64,000 nucleotides of DNA from CAIVAT01 sp049317265 (GTDB lineage Bacteria; Bacteroidota; Bacteroidia; Bacteroidales; FEN-979): positions 35,616 through 99,615 of the forward strand of contig JBMOIP010000010.1 in assembly GCA_049317265.1 (NCBI GenBank), written 5' to 3'. The translations under genes and the position numbers were made by a program. Positions 1 through 8,683 of the stretch are shown here, one piece after another. Below the pieces are notes generated by a model. It was not told the origin of the DNA and searched no databases. It worked only from the letters and a program-made list of their open reading frames with translations. Positions within the stretch are counted from its first letter, which is position 1. The number at the start of each line of letters is the position of its first letter.

Positions 1-917
1 TTTTTTATTACATTGTATGAAGCGTCAAGGTGATCTATTCGCTTGAAAATATAATTGCTCTCCTGCTTTGTTTTCATAGCCAAAATAAGGTTATGCGTTC
101 CAACACGCGATGTGCTCTCCACAAGCAGCAACCTATAATAGTTAAGATTCGGTAGAAAAAGTACAAAGAGCAAAACCGGGACAAGTTTCATCACCTCCGA
201 TTTCAGTGGAGTCCCAGTTTTCCTTCTAAAAGAGAATGAATAAAACAGGTAAATGATGATGATGGAATAGATAACCTCCTTCTGACCGGAGTACAATCCT
301 ATGAAAATATATATGGCTGAGAAGACATAGTACAACACCACATATTTCTTTTTTTTGTAATAACCGGCAGCAAAGGCAAGAAATGGGGTTACACCATATA
401 GATAAAATGAACTCCCTACGAAACCGAAGAGAACCGGCACATACCACCAAAAATAGTGCTCCAGTTTTGATTCATCATAATCCTTGATAAAGAAAAAGGT
501 TCCTGTCTTGATCCTGTCTGCGATTGCAAGAACGCCTAAAATAATGTATAAAAGGATGATCAGATTGATTCGGGATTCGCTAGGCAAAAAATATGACTTG
601 ACGGTGCTTTGCTTTCCAATAAATTTTATATAGTACTGGTATCCAATAATGACAAAGCAAACATGAATTAAAACATAGAAGATCGTCTCTACGACAATTT
701 CAACGTTCAGGTAATTATTGTAGAATAAAAAGTGTGATTGCTTAACCCCTGCAAAAAGTATCATCGCTTTAATGGGAAAAAACAAGGAACTTGTAATCAG
801 GAAGTAATGAATTGGTTTGATCAGATTGATGGTACCATAGTTCGCAATATTCTTCTTAACATAGACATAAGGAAAGATAAGGATTGAAACAGAAAGTGCA
901 AGCAGTAAAAATTCCAT
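1..917 (-). CDS. Polytopic membrane protein, candidate polysaccharide polymerase (partial)
   Basis: The frame starts at an ATG (complement of 915-917) and stays open to the window edge, so the C-terminus is missing; about 305 residues are visible. The product is rich in hydrophobic segments separated by short Lys/Tyr-rich loops, beginning with a membrane helix directly after the start. Such topology and its place at the distal end of a Wzx-type polysaccharide operon fit an O-antigen/capsule polymerase (Wzy or EpsG-like). These families have little sequence conservation, and I see no diagnostic motif. The start lies 15 bp beyond the stop of the neighbouring glycosyltransferase, so it is probably co-transcribed. 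Membrane location is well supported; the polymerase role is inferred from context. Confidence 0.55.
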   Translation of the reverse strand, partial: MEFLLLALSVSILIFPYVYVKKNIANYGTINLIKPIHYFLITSSLFFPIKAMILFAGVKQSHFLFYNNYLNVEIVVETIFYVLIHVCFVIIGYQYYIKFIGKQSTVKSYFLPSESRINLIILLYIILGVLAIADRIKTGTFFFIKDYDESKLEHYFWWYVPVLFGFVGSSFYLYGVTPFLAFAAGYYKKKKYVVLYYVFSAIYIFIGLYSGQKEVIYSIIIIYLFYSFSFRRKTGTPLKSEVMKLVPVLLFVLFLPNLNYYRLLLVESTSRVGTHNLILAMKTKQESNYIFKRIDHLDASYNVIK

Positions 918-932
918 AGACCGGGAGATTCT

Positions 933-2147
933 TTATTTAACGGATTGATATGCAGAGAATAAAATAGCGCTGTATTTTATTGAATTATAATACTGTAGCC
1001 TTTCCTGAAGATTTTGAATATTACGACTCCGGAAGGAATCATCCGAGACTCCCAGGAGAATTTTATTGGCAATGTCAGTCACATTCAAGGGATCAAAAAT
1101 GAATTCCGGATCCTGGATGGTTTCAGGCAGGGAGGTCACATTTGAACAAATTACCGGTGTCAGAAATTTCATGGCCTCAAACAAGGGCGCACTGCCTGCT
1201 TCATACAAGGAGGGAATGACAACCAGCCTTGCTGCCTGGTAAAGATTCATCAGATCATAATCTGCGATTAGTCCTGCAAAGATCACTTGACTTCCTATCC
1301 CATTGACTTCTATCAGACTATGCAGATTGTCATAATGCTCAGTTAATTTTCCGGTACAAACCAGTTGCATGGTAATCCCCTTTTGCTTCAGAAGCGTAAT
1401 GGCCTGGATCAGCATGACGTGATTTTTATGCGGCCAGGTGTTAGCAGGATAGAGCAAAAAATCGCCTGTAACCCCGACTTTTGCCAGTGTTTTCTCAACA
1501 GAAGGGTTGTTGCTGCCGGAAGAACCGACAAACTTCTCATGAAATGGTAAAAGACAAACATCTATCTTCTCCTCCGGGACCTGAAAGTATTTACGGATAT
1601 CCTGTTTTATATGCCCGAAACTGACAATGACATGGTCACTTTTCTCCAGGGAAAATTTATACAGGAATGCCCGGTAAAGCCGTTCTTTGGATGAAAAAAA
1701 ATCAGGAAAGCGTAGTTCCTGGAGATCGTGAAAGGAGATGAACATCTTCTTTTCACATTCCAGCAGGGGCATATAACAGTATGGCACATGGATCAGGTCA
1801 ACAGGCAGGGAGTTGAAAAAACGCCGGTAAGGGTTAAACCGGTTTATCCACTTCACCACCTTGTTGACAAAGGGTGAGGGCGTAAATTCGTTAAGCGCCA
1901 GCAATCCGAAGCACAGGTAGTAGATCCCCTTTCTAACTTTATGGTCCAGCACAGGGTCTTTAACAAAGACAACCTTGCCTGTATCATCTGCTAAATACTT
2001 AAGAAGATCATAATTATCATTTCCATGAATCACATAAATCCTGGTAATTTCATCGACCTGCCTGGCAATGCTGATCAGTGCGGTGGAATAGGTGAACGCC
2101 CCGCCCATCGCAGGCGTATTGTTGCCCAGGTAATATGCTACTTTCAT
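933..2147 (-). CDS. Family 4-type glycosyltransferase
   Basis: A 404-residue GT-B fold glycosyltransferase, normal in length for family GT4. The C-terminal half carries the typical nucleotide-sugar domain: a 'LLYPANTWPHKNH' segment near residue 232, a 'VIFAGLIADYDLMNLY' strand-helix near 290, and the E-x7-E region 'PSLYEAGSAPLFEAM' near 312-326, where the acidic residues contact the donor sugar. It is expected at the cytoplasmic face of the membrane, adding one sugar to the lipid-linked repeat unit. Donor and acceptor cannot be read from the sequence. It begins 1 bp after the stop of the GNAT gene, consistent with one operon. Confidence 0.9.
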   Translation of the reverse strand: MKVAYYLGNNTPAMGGAFTYSTALISIARQVDEITRIYVIHGNDNYDLLKYLADDTGKVVFVKDPVLDHKVRKGIYYLCFGLLALNEFTPSPFVNKVVKWINRFNPYRRFFNSLPVDLIHVPYCYMPLLECEKKMFISFHDLQELRFPDFFSSKERLYRAFLYKFSLEKSDHVIVSFGHIKQDIRKYFQVPEEKIDVCLLPFHEKFVGSSGSNNPSVEKTLAKVGVTGDFLLYPANTWPHKNHVMLIQAITLLKQKGITMQLVCTGKLTEHYDNLHSLIEVNGIGSQVIFAGLIADYDLMNLYQAARLVVIPSLYEAGSAPLFEAMKFLTPVICSNVTSLPETIQDPEFIFDPLNVTDIANKILLGVSDDSFRSRNIQNLQERLQYYNSIKYSAILFSAYQSVK

Positions 2148-2148
2148 T

Positions 2149-2625
2149 TCAGTTTAGTTCTTTATAATAGACCAGGTTGGCATTCTTTTCATCAACGTAT
2201 TGATATACAAACCCCATTCTTTCATATAATTTCCGGGCCTTTTCATTCCCGGGATATACCTTCAGCATCAATTTGTTGATTTTATTCAAACGGCAAACTG
2301 ATATGGAATGTTGGATCGCAAGTTTACTGAGACCCAAACCCTGGAATTTTTCCGCAATCCACACGCCAAATGCCGGAATTGGAAATCCCTTATCCAGCCC
2401 TCTCAGCATGAAAATACCTGCCAAAGAACCATTCACCCTGATACCATAATAGTGATCCTTTTCTGCTTTTTCCATTATCCCCCGGATCACGGGAAGGGAA
2501 AATTCAAATGGTGTGAAATATTGCGAATATCCAGCCGGGGCGGATAACAGCATATCTGTCAGCTCCTCCGCATGATCCCCGGATAACCGGGTAACCGTAA
2601 GGCATTCCGTGGTGTGATCAATCAT
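2149..2625 (-). CDS. GNAT-family N-acetyltransferase, candidate amino-sugar acetyltransferase
   Basis: A 158-residue single-domain GNAT protein. The acetyl-CoA pyrophosphate-binding loop is visible as 'QGLGLSK' near residue 95, preceded by the central strand 'PAFGVWI', and 'NEKARKLYERMGF' near 126-138 is the usual C-terminal helix of the fold. It sits immediately after the perosamine synthase gene in the same operon. In other polysaccharide loci, GNAT enzymes such as WecD and PseH acetylate 4-amino sugars on their nucleotide carrier, so N-acetylation of GDP-perosamine is a reasonable guess. The characterised perosamine acetyltransferases I know of are left-handed beta-helix enzymes, so this would be a different solution. 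The GNAT call is firm; the substrate is inferred. Confidence 0.8.
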   Translation of the reverse strand: MIDHTTECLTVTRLSGDHAEELTDMLLSAPAGYSQYFTPFEFSLPVIRGIMEKAEKDHYYGIRVNGSLAGIFMLRGLDKGFPIPAFGVWIAEKFQGLGLSKLAIQHSISVCRLNKINKLMLKVYPGNEKARKLYERMGFVYQYVDEKNANLVYYKELN

Positions 2626-2680
2626 AATGAAGGTTATTGCACTTTTTACTTACAATCCAGCAGGGTTGAGCCAGGCTGGT

Positions 2681-3796
2681 TTATCCTTTATGAATAAATG
2701 AACGGATGGCATCGCAGATAACCGAAACATCATGTTTGGTAAGTTCAGGGTAACTGGGCAGGTTAATTCCAAGCATTCCCAGCCTTTCAGCCACCGGGAA
2801 TGAATACGTTTCGTTGTAATACATCGGCATTGTATGAATGGGCGGAAAAAGCGGGCGGGTTTCTATACCTTGTTCTCTTAAATGAGCCCTCAGGGCATCC
2901 CGGTTGATGGAATCATTCATTAGAAGGGAGAACATCCAGTAGGCATGAACGATGTCAGGATCTTCGGTATAGTTGGTTACCATCCCAATCTCCCGGAAGT
3001 TCTCATCATACCAATCAGCAATCTGCTTCTTTTTTTTCAGGATCTCATATACGTTTTCAAGCTGGGCCAGTCCAATGGCAGCGCAGATATTGGTCATCCG
3101 GTAATTATACCCGATGATGTCGTGCCAGTATTCTCGGTCCTTTGCCAGCCCCTGGCCTTTGATGTGCATGACGCGATCGATGATTTCAGGGTCATCGGAA
3201 ATGACCATTCCGCCTTCACCTGTAGTAATTGTTTTATTTCCAAAAAAACTGAAAGTTGCGATGTTGCCGAAGGTTCCGATGCTTTTGCCTTTGAATTTTG
3301 CCCCGAGCGCCTCAGCGCAATCCTCCAGAACAAGAAGGTTGAACTCACCGGCAATCTTCATGATCTCCCCCATGTTGCACGGATGCCCGTAGAGATGAAC
3401 AACCAGGATTACCTTGGTCTTCGGGGTAATGCTCTTTCTCACCTTGTCGGGATCCATCTGCCAGGTTGATTCCAGGGAATCAACGAAAACCGGTATGGCA
3501 TTGCAATATTTAATGGCATTTACCGAGGCAATATAGGTGAAAGTGGGTACGATCACCTCATCTCCGGGCTCAACATTCAGGGCCAGCAGCGCGGCATGAA
3601 GGGCTACTGTTCCATTGGAGACGCTGGCGGCATGAGAGATCCCGATATATTCTGCAAATTTTTCTTCGAAGGACTGTATATATTTCCCCTTGGATGATAT
3701 CCAGGACGACTGAATGCAATCCTGAACATACTTCATCTCATTCCCATTAAGGGATGGTCTATAAACCGGATAAATAATTGGTGTCATGTTTGTCAT
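2681..3796 (-). CDS. per: GDP-perosamine synthase (DegT/DnrJ/EryC1 aminotransferase)
   Basis: PLP-dependent sugar aminotransferase of about 371 residues. It should convert GDP-4-keto-6-deoxy-D-mannose, the Gmd product encoded in this operon, to GDP-D-perosamine with glutamate as amino donor. The PLP lysine is in 'SFFGNKTITTGEGG' (about residue 188 from this start) and the pyridine-binding Asp in 'VLEDCAEALG'. Stretches such as 'SLNGNE', 'SSWISSKG', 'YREYWHDIIGYNYRMTNICAA' and 'RPLFPPIHTMPMY' match what I remember of Vibrio cholerae RfbE/Per closely. The longest frame starts at a TTG at 3811; ATGs at 3796 or 3787 are preferred, because the family begins at the 'P-x-Y-x-P-SLNGNE' segment. The start overlaps the upstream glycosyltransferase by about 38 bp. 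Confidence 0.88.
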   Translation of the reverse strand: MTNMTPIIYPVYRPSLNGNEMKYVQDCIQSSWISSKGKYIQSFEEKFAEYIGISHAASVSNGTVALHAALLALNVEPGDEVIVPTFTYIASVNAIKYCNAIPVFVDSLESTWQMDPDKVRKSITPKTKVILVVHLYGHPCNMGEIMKIAGEFNLLVLEDCAEALGAKFKGKSIGTFGNIATFSFFGNKTITTGEGGMVISDDPEIIDRVMHIKGQGLAKDREYWHDIIGYNYRMTNICAAIGLAQLENVYEILKKKKQIADWYDENFREIGMVTNYTEDPDIVHAYWMFSLLMNDSINRDALRAHLREQGIETRPLFPPIHTMPMYYNETYSFPVAERLGMLGINLPSYPELTKHDVSVICDAIRSFIHKG

Positions 3797-4970
3797 AAAG
3801 AATTTGTTCAAAAATTTTTGCGAACACTTCCGAATACTTTTTAAGGGTGTTGTTTTTCAGTACATAATCTATCGTCTGTTCCGACCTTTCGGAAAGCTCC
3901 TCAGAGGCTGTTTCAGACATAGACGTCACCAGGGATGCAAGTGCCGCAACCCGGATGTCGGTTATTGGTGTAACAAAATCATGCAGATCGATCCCACACT
4001 CCCTGGTTAAAACAGGTATTAGTCCTGAAAACATGGCTGTTATAACTGAACTTGCCTGGCCTTCGGAACAAGAAGGCAGAATCACAAAACCGCAGTTCTG
4101 CAGAATTTCATTGAAGAGGGCACTGTGGATATCAAGAAAACCATGATACCTGATATGCGGGTTCTCTTCAAGTACTTTTTTATAAGCTTTAAAAAAATCG
4201 TCCTCGTATGGACCACAGATATGAAGTTCAACATTTTTTGACATTACAAATGCCTCAATGGCAAGATCAAGTCCCTTATGAATCAGCCCGCTTCCTCCAA
4301 ACCATAAAAAATGCTTTTTTGCCGAATCCCAACTCCGGTGTAATTTTCGTCCCGAATAATAGTCAATGGCTGTAACCGGGATATTGAAAATTTTCCCATT
4401 GTAATACCCATCAAACGTAGAAGCCGTCCATGAATTTCCTGTAACAATCAAATACTCCGACAGAAAACTCTCTCCCCAGTTGTTAGGATTGATTCGCCTT
4501 GGTCTGACCTCAAAATTGGTCCTGGCCTTAAATTCACTGATTCTTTTCAACTCCGCATGGGTTTGAAAACAATAGTGAGCGCCTGTGGCTACCATTATTT
4601 TTACTGCATTGTTCGGCACAAGGTGGCTTTTGTTAAAGGGCGTACCAAATCCGATAATGTATTGATATCTGCGGTAGTCGACCGTCCTTGTGTCCAAAAA
4701 ATGGACAACATCGACAGTGAATTTCTGATCATTCAGTGCCGAACAGATGGCCAGGATCTCCTGGAAGTTGGAGTGGCCTGTAAAACCAGGCCTGAAGAAC
4801 GGATCGGGCAGGTAAGACACGAGTGCATGCCGGGAGAACGAAGTCCGGTAGACATTTTTAATAAACAGGTATCTCTGCTCCCCCAAAAGATGCATCAACC
4901 TATTCCTGATTTTATGAAACAGGTATATGCCGGTGAAAAACAGTCCGTTTTTAACGGTTCCAGATACCAT
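3759..4970 (-). CDS. Glycosyltransferase, GT-B fold
   Basis: A 403-residue protein with a family 4-like C-terminal domain. 'FLWFGGSGLIHKGLDLAIEAF' (about 226-246) is the glycine-rich start of the donor domain with the typical 'HKG' turn, followed by 'VELHICGPYE' and 'HGFLDI', and by the acidic donor site 'LPSCSEGQASSVITAMFSG'. The N-terminal half is divergent and contains an unusual aromatic-rich stretch around residues 105-180. It ends inside the perosamine synthase gene and its start overlaps the flippase gene by about 20 bp, which indicates translational coupling. The sugar transferred cannot be predicted; perosamine, FucNAc or fucose are candidates given the operon. Confidence 0.82.
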   Translation of the reverse strand: MVSGTVKNGLFFTGIYLFHKIRNRLMHLLGEQRYLFIKNVYRTSFSRHALVSYLPDPFFRPGFTGHSNFQEILAICSALNDQKFTVDVVHFLDTRTVDYRRYQYIIGFGTPFNKSHLVPNNAVKIMVATGAHYCFQTHAELKRISEFKARTNFEVRPRRINPNNWGESFLSEYLIVTGNSWTASTFDGYYNGKIFNIPVTAIDYYSGRKLHRSWDSAKKHFLWFGGSGLIHKGLDLAIEAFVMSKNVELHICGPYEDDFFKAYKKVLEENPHIRYHGFLDIHSALFNEILQNCGFVILPSCSEGQASSVITAMFSGLIPVLTRECGIDLHDFVTPITDIRVAALASLVTSMSETASEELSERSEQTIDYVLKNNTLKKYSEVFAKIFEQILYDKHDTNYLSGL

Positions 4971-6342
4971 GCGCAGTGTTGTTGGCCAGACGATGAAATT
5001 GAATCTTATTGATCCATAAACCCGGGATCAGCAGGATGAACTGTGCAAACACCACACCGCTGATCCCCATGGGAGTATACTTGCAAAGAACGATCGACAA
5101 TGGGATGATGAGTACAACGGTGAAGATGGACCCGATCAGTTGTATCTGAATTTTACCGATCCCATTGATCAATGGGAGGTACAAGCTGTTCCAGATATGC
5201 ATCATGTTCAGGAGTCCAATAACAAGCGTGAGCAGAAACGGAATGGATACCGATTTTCCAACCCACAGGGCATAAAAAGTGCCGGAAAGAACGATCATGA
5301 CCACAATTAAAATAAAAAAGAGGTAACATATCCGGAGAAATTTTCCGGTAATCCTCCTGATCCAGTCCAGGTCCCTGGAAAAGTATGCCTGGGTATAGGC
5401 GGGAAGCAGCGGGCCGATGATGATTGAGTAAACAACGAAGATCAGGCTGAAGTATTTATAAGCAATATTGTAAGGAGTAACTTCTGCCGGTCCGAACAGT
5501 TGTGAAATGATCAGGTTTTGTGAGGTCAGCAGAATGATGGCGGTAATCTGTAAAAAAAAATATTTAAAACCCAGGTTAAACAGTTTGCTGACATGAACTT
5601 TTTCGATATGAAAAATATTGGGTTTTACTGCTTTATAACTGGTTCGGAACAGGAAATCAGTCGCAATAAAAAAAACAACCACCGGAATAATCGAATAGGC
5701 TAATCCCAGTGACAACAAATTACCCTTGTGCGAGAATTTCAGAAAAATGATGAATAACAGGGTAAGGAAATTCCCAAGAAAATTAAGAAAGTCGTTCAGG
5801 GCGGTCCTCAAATCAGCAATGAGAAGCTGGGAAACGATGTTGGCAATGAATTTAAATGAAAATGCATAGAAAACGATCGAAGAAAGAATGGCAAGTTCCC
5901 CGCGAAGACCTTTGTCGCAATTCAGGATAACTGTCCAGTCAATAAATCGGTTGACAATGAAGAACAACACATCAACTGCCAGCAGGATCATCAGCAGAAG
6001 TGAAAATGTTGTGCTGACATATTCCCTGGCCAGGGCCATGTTCCCGTTTACTTTTGCCTCGGTATAAAATTTCCTGAGGCCATTGCTCAACCCGATGTCG
6101 AAAAACGAAAACCAGCCGATGATCGAACTCAGGGTAATCCAGATTCCGTATTTAGTGGGATCAAGTATTCCCAGTGTTAATGGAACCAGGAGGAAATTTG
6201 ACAGGATGCTTCCTCCTTTGATGACGAGTGAAAAGGCGATGTTCTTAGCAACGATTGAACTTCTGTTAACTTCAGAAGACTGTCTGCCAAAAAGTTGTTT
6301 TAAGGATTTTAAATCTGAAAACAGCTGCGCTTTTCCCGACAT
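4951..6342 (-). CDS. wzx: Wzx-type polysaccharide flippase (MOP superfamily)
   Basis: About 463 residues with 12-14 hydrophobic segments typical of the polysaccharide transport (PST/Wzx) branch of the MOP exporters. An amphipathic N-terminus is followed by 'NIAFSLVIKGGSILSNFLLVPLTLG', which resembles the conserved first helix of RfbX/Wzx proteins, and then by 'KYGIWITLSSIIGWFSFFDIGLSNGLR'. It should flip the undecaprenyl-linked repeat unit across the inner membrane. The annotated frame can start at TTG (6345) or the adjacent ATG (6342); the ATG is used here. Its presence shows the locus uses the Wzx/Wzy route rather than an ABC exporter. Confidence 0.88.
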   Translation of the reverse strand: MSGKAQLFSDLKSLKQLFGRQSSEVNRSSIVAKNIAFSLVIKGGSILSNFLLVPLTLGILDPTKYGIWITLSSIIGWFSFFDIGLSNGLRKFYTEAKVNGNMALAREYVSTTFSLLLMILLAVDVLFFIVNRFIDWTVILNCDKGLRGELAILSSIVFYAFSFKFIANIVSQLLIADLRTALNDFLNFLGNFLTLLFIIFLKFSHKGNLLSLGLAYSIIPVVVFFIATDFLFRTSYKAVKPNIFHIEKVHVSKLFNLGFKYFFLQITAIILLTSQNLIISQLFGPAEVTPYNIAYKYFSLIFVVYSIIIGPLLPAYTQAYFSRDLDWIRRITGKFLRICYLFFILIVVMIVLSGTFYALWVGKSVSIPFLLTLVIGLLNMMHIWNSLYLPLINGIGKIQIQLIGSIFTVVLIIPLSIVLCKYTPMGISGVVFAQFILLIPGLWINKIQFHRLANNTAHGIWNR

Positions 6343-6388
6343 CAAATGGCTTCTTCAGAAATACAAATTAATATCGGAGAGCATAGTT

Positions 6389-7537
6389 TCATGATCCTTG
6401 TGTAACCCCATGCCAAAGATTACTCAGCCCTGCATTGCCCATAATTAATTTAAGGGTTCGCCAGGAGGTATCCGTGATCAGGTAGTCGGGTGCGATTTGC
6501 TGGTAATGGTGGGTCTTGTGCTCCCTGATGGCCAGGGCAACTGCGTCAAGGACCCGCTCCGGCTCAAACCCGGTAAGAATGATGGTTCCTGCATCCTGAG
6601 CTTCTGGCCGTTCCATCGACTGCCGCAGGGAAATCGCAGGGAATGCGAGGATTGAGGACTCTTCGGAGATGGTTCCGCTGTCGGACAGTGTACAGAGCGC
6701 ATGCTGCTGGAGGCAGATATAATCGAGGAAGCCGAATGGTTTTAAAAACCGGATCCGTGGATCAGGTTGAAAATCGGCCAGGCTTTCCAGTTTTTTCCGG
6801 GTACGCGGATGGGTGGATACGATGACCGGGAAGTTGTAATCAGCAGCGAGCGTATTCAAGACATGAAGGATCTTCCGTAGATTGGCAGGATTGTCAACAT
6901 TCTCCTCCCGGTGAGCACTGACAAGGAAATACTGGCCCTGGGAAACCGACAACTGCTGGAGAATCTCAGATTTCGATATTTTCGGAAGATAGTAGTCAAG
7001 CACCTCTTTCATCGGAGATCCGGTGAGGTATATCCTTCGGTGAGGAAGTCCTTCCGACAGCAAATGCCTGCGGGCATGTTCGGTATACACCAGGTTGAAA
7101 TCGGCAATGTGGTCAATCACCCGGCGGTTGATCTCCTCGGGTACATTGAAGTCGAAACTCCGGTTCCCGGCTTCCATGTGAAAAACGGGGATGTGCATCC
7201 GCTTGGCCATGTAGGCTGATAAACAGGAGTTTGTGTCACCAAGCACCAGCAGCGCATCCGGTCGTTCCAGCTTCAGTACCTCTTCCGATTTCCGGATGAT
7301 GTCGCCCACCGCTGTTCCAAGCGAAGTGGTGTCGATGTTCATAAAATGGTCGGGTTTCCGAAGGTCCATCTCCTTGAAAAAGACCTCATTCAACTCATAA
7401 TCATAATTTTGGCCAGTATGGACAATCACCTGGGTCAGATATTCATCAAGCAGCGACATGGTCCGCGAAAGCCGGATGATCTCCGGGCGCGTTCCCACTA
7501 CGGTCATAACTTTCAAACTGGATTTCTTCATGGTCAT
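6389..7537 (-). CDS. fnlC: UDP-N-acetyl-L-fucosamine synthase, C2 epimerase (FnlC/CapG/WecB family)
   Basis: A 382-residue non-hydrolysing UDP-GlcNAc 2-epimerase-like enzyme. Visible family motifs are 'VVGTRPEIIRLS' at the N-terminus, 'HTGQNYDYEL', 'VLGDTNSCLSA', 'HMEAGNRSFDFNVPEEINRRVIDHIAD', 'SAHREENVD' and 'LSDSGTISEESS'. Together with the two genes directly upstream it forms the CapE-CapF-CapG set that makes UDP-N-acetyl-L-fucosamine from UDP-GlcNAc; this enzyme does the final C2 epimerisation to FucNAc. Its ATG overlaps the stop of the fnlB gene by 4 bp, so the two are translationally coupled. A plain UDP-GlcNAc 2-epimerase (WecB) is the alternative, but the neighbours favour FnlC. Confidence 0.88.
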   Translation of the reverse strand: MTMKKSSLKVMTVVGTRPEIIRLSRTMSLLDEYLTQVIVHTGQNYDYELNEVFFKEMDLRKPDHFMNIDTTSLGTAVGDIIRKSEEVLKLERPDALLVLGDTNSCLSAYMAKRMHIPVFHMEAGNRSFDFNVPEEINRRVIDHIADFNLVYTEHARRHLLSEGLPHRRIYLTGSPMKEVLDYYLPKISKSEILQQLSVSQGQYFLVSAHREENVDNPANLRKILHVLNTLAADYNFPVIVSTHPRTRKKLESLADFQPDPRIRFLKPFGFLDYICLQQHALCTLSDSGTISEESSILAFPAISLRQSMERPEAQDAGTIILTGFEPERVLDAVALAIREHKTHHYQQIAPDYLITDTSWRTLKLIMGNAGLSNLWHGVTQGS

Positions 7538-8673
7538 ACGTTTTCAAAAAAGGTATCGGGATTGGAGGCATCAAAATGTTCGCTGATCCAAAAAATGGTA
7601 TAGAGTTCTTCGTTTCCTGTATTTTTAATGTTATGGGTGAACCAGACCGGCATATCCACAAAGGAGGGCTGGCTGCCGTCGAGTTCGAACGACAACACTT
7701 CCGCGGTGCCGATTCGCCTCAGTTCAATCAGCGCCTTGCCCCTGATCACGGCGAAACGTTCAGCTTTCCTGGTGTGAAAGTGGTTGCCGCGGGTAATTCC
7801 CGGAACAGTGGTGGAAAAAGAGACCTGACCGCCACTGTTCAGCTTAACAGTCTCCACAAAACTGCCCCGCTGGTCGGTATTCAGTTTCAGGGAGAAGGGA
7901 AAGTGTTTTTTATGGTCGATATAACAAACAAAAGTGTTGAAGAGGTTTCTGTCAAACGGATCACCCAGGTCAGGCAATTCGCCCTTTTCAAAATAATTTG
8001 ACCGGAAGGCTTCCAGTTTCGCTAAAATTACGCTGACCTTTGCCTGGGAGGTGTGCTGCAGCAGGATGGTCTCTGCCACAACATCCTGTTGATGATTTTG
8101 TTCCACCTGATCGATCCGATCGATGAAGTGACTGACCAGTTCTGCTACGTAGATCAGCTTGAGATCCCCGTCAACATCTATCCGTGGCACTTCATCATGC
8201 GTAAGCTGGTGGCAGAAGGTAGCCACGACGGAATTGTAATAAGGGTTGCCAAACGGCCCGAAAACATTGGGAATGATAAAGCCCGTGAATTGTGCCGCGT
8301 TTCTCTCAGCCCATGCCTGCAAGATCTCTCTTCCCTCCTTTTTTGATCTCCCGTAGAGATTATCCCGCTCCTCCTGCGTGGAGGAGGCAAAGAGCACATG
8401 CGGCTTTGAGCCGGTTTTCTCCATGGCTTCAACCAGTTTCCTGACCAGTCCGACGTTTGTTTGATAGATCACTTCAGGATCGTTGTGACGGTTCATAGCC
8501 GCCAGGTGAACGATCACATCACAGGAAGCGACCCAATCTTCAAACATCCTGTCATCCTGAAAAAACGCATCTTCAAATGGGATGCGCCTATATTTTTCAA
8601 GGGTTAACCCGAGGGTGTTCCAGAGATGGGTTCCGACAAAACCGGCCTGACCGGTGATTCCAACTTTAAGCAT
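7534..8673 (-). CDS. fnlB: UDP-2-acetamido-2,6-dideoxy-L-talose-forming reductase/epimerase (FnlB/CapF)
   Basis: A bimodular enzyme of about 379 residues, the normal CapF/FnlB size. The N-terminal half is an extended SDR with the NAD(P) motif 'GITGQAGFVGTHL' and the catalytic 'YGRSKKEGREIL' (YxxxK). The C-terminal third is a cupin with 'GNHFHTRKAERFAVIRGKALIEL', whose histidines bind a metal. In CapF the cupin performs the C3 epimerisation and the SDR domain reduces the 4-keto group. The frame extends to a GTG at 8682, but the ATG at 8673 puts the start right before the Rossmann strand, as in characterised homologues. It lies between fnlA (10 bp upstream) and fnlC (4 bp overlap). Confidence 0.92.
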   Translation of the reverse strand: MLKVGITGQAGFVGTHLWNTLGLTLEKYRRIPFEDAFFQDDRMFEDWVASCDVIVHLAAMNRHNDPEVIYQTNVGLVRKLVEAMEKTGSKPHVLFASSTQEERDNLYGRSKKEGREILQAWAERNAAQFTGFIIPNVFGPFGNPYYNSVVATFCHQLTHDEVPRIDVDGDLKLIYVAELVSHFIDRIDQVEQNHQQDVVAETILLQHTSQAKVSVILAKLEAFRSNYFEKGELPDLGDPFDRNLFNTFVCYIDHKKHFPFSLKLNTDQRGSFVETVKLNSGGQVSFSTTVPGITRGNHFHTRKAERFAVIRGKALIELRRIGTAEVLSFELDGSQPSFVDMPVWFTHNIKNTGNEELYTIFWISEHFDASNPDTFFENV

Positions 8674-8683
8674 ATTAGCCACT

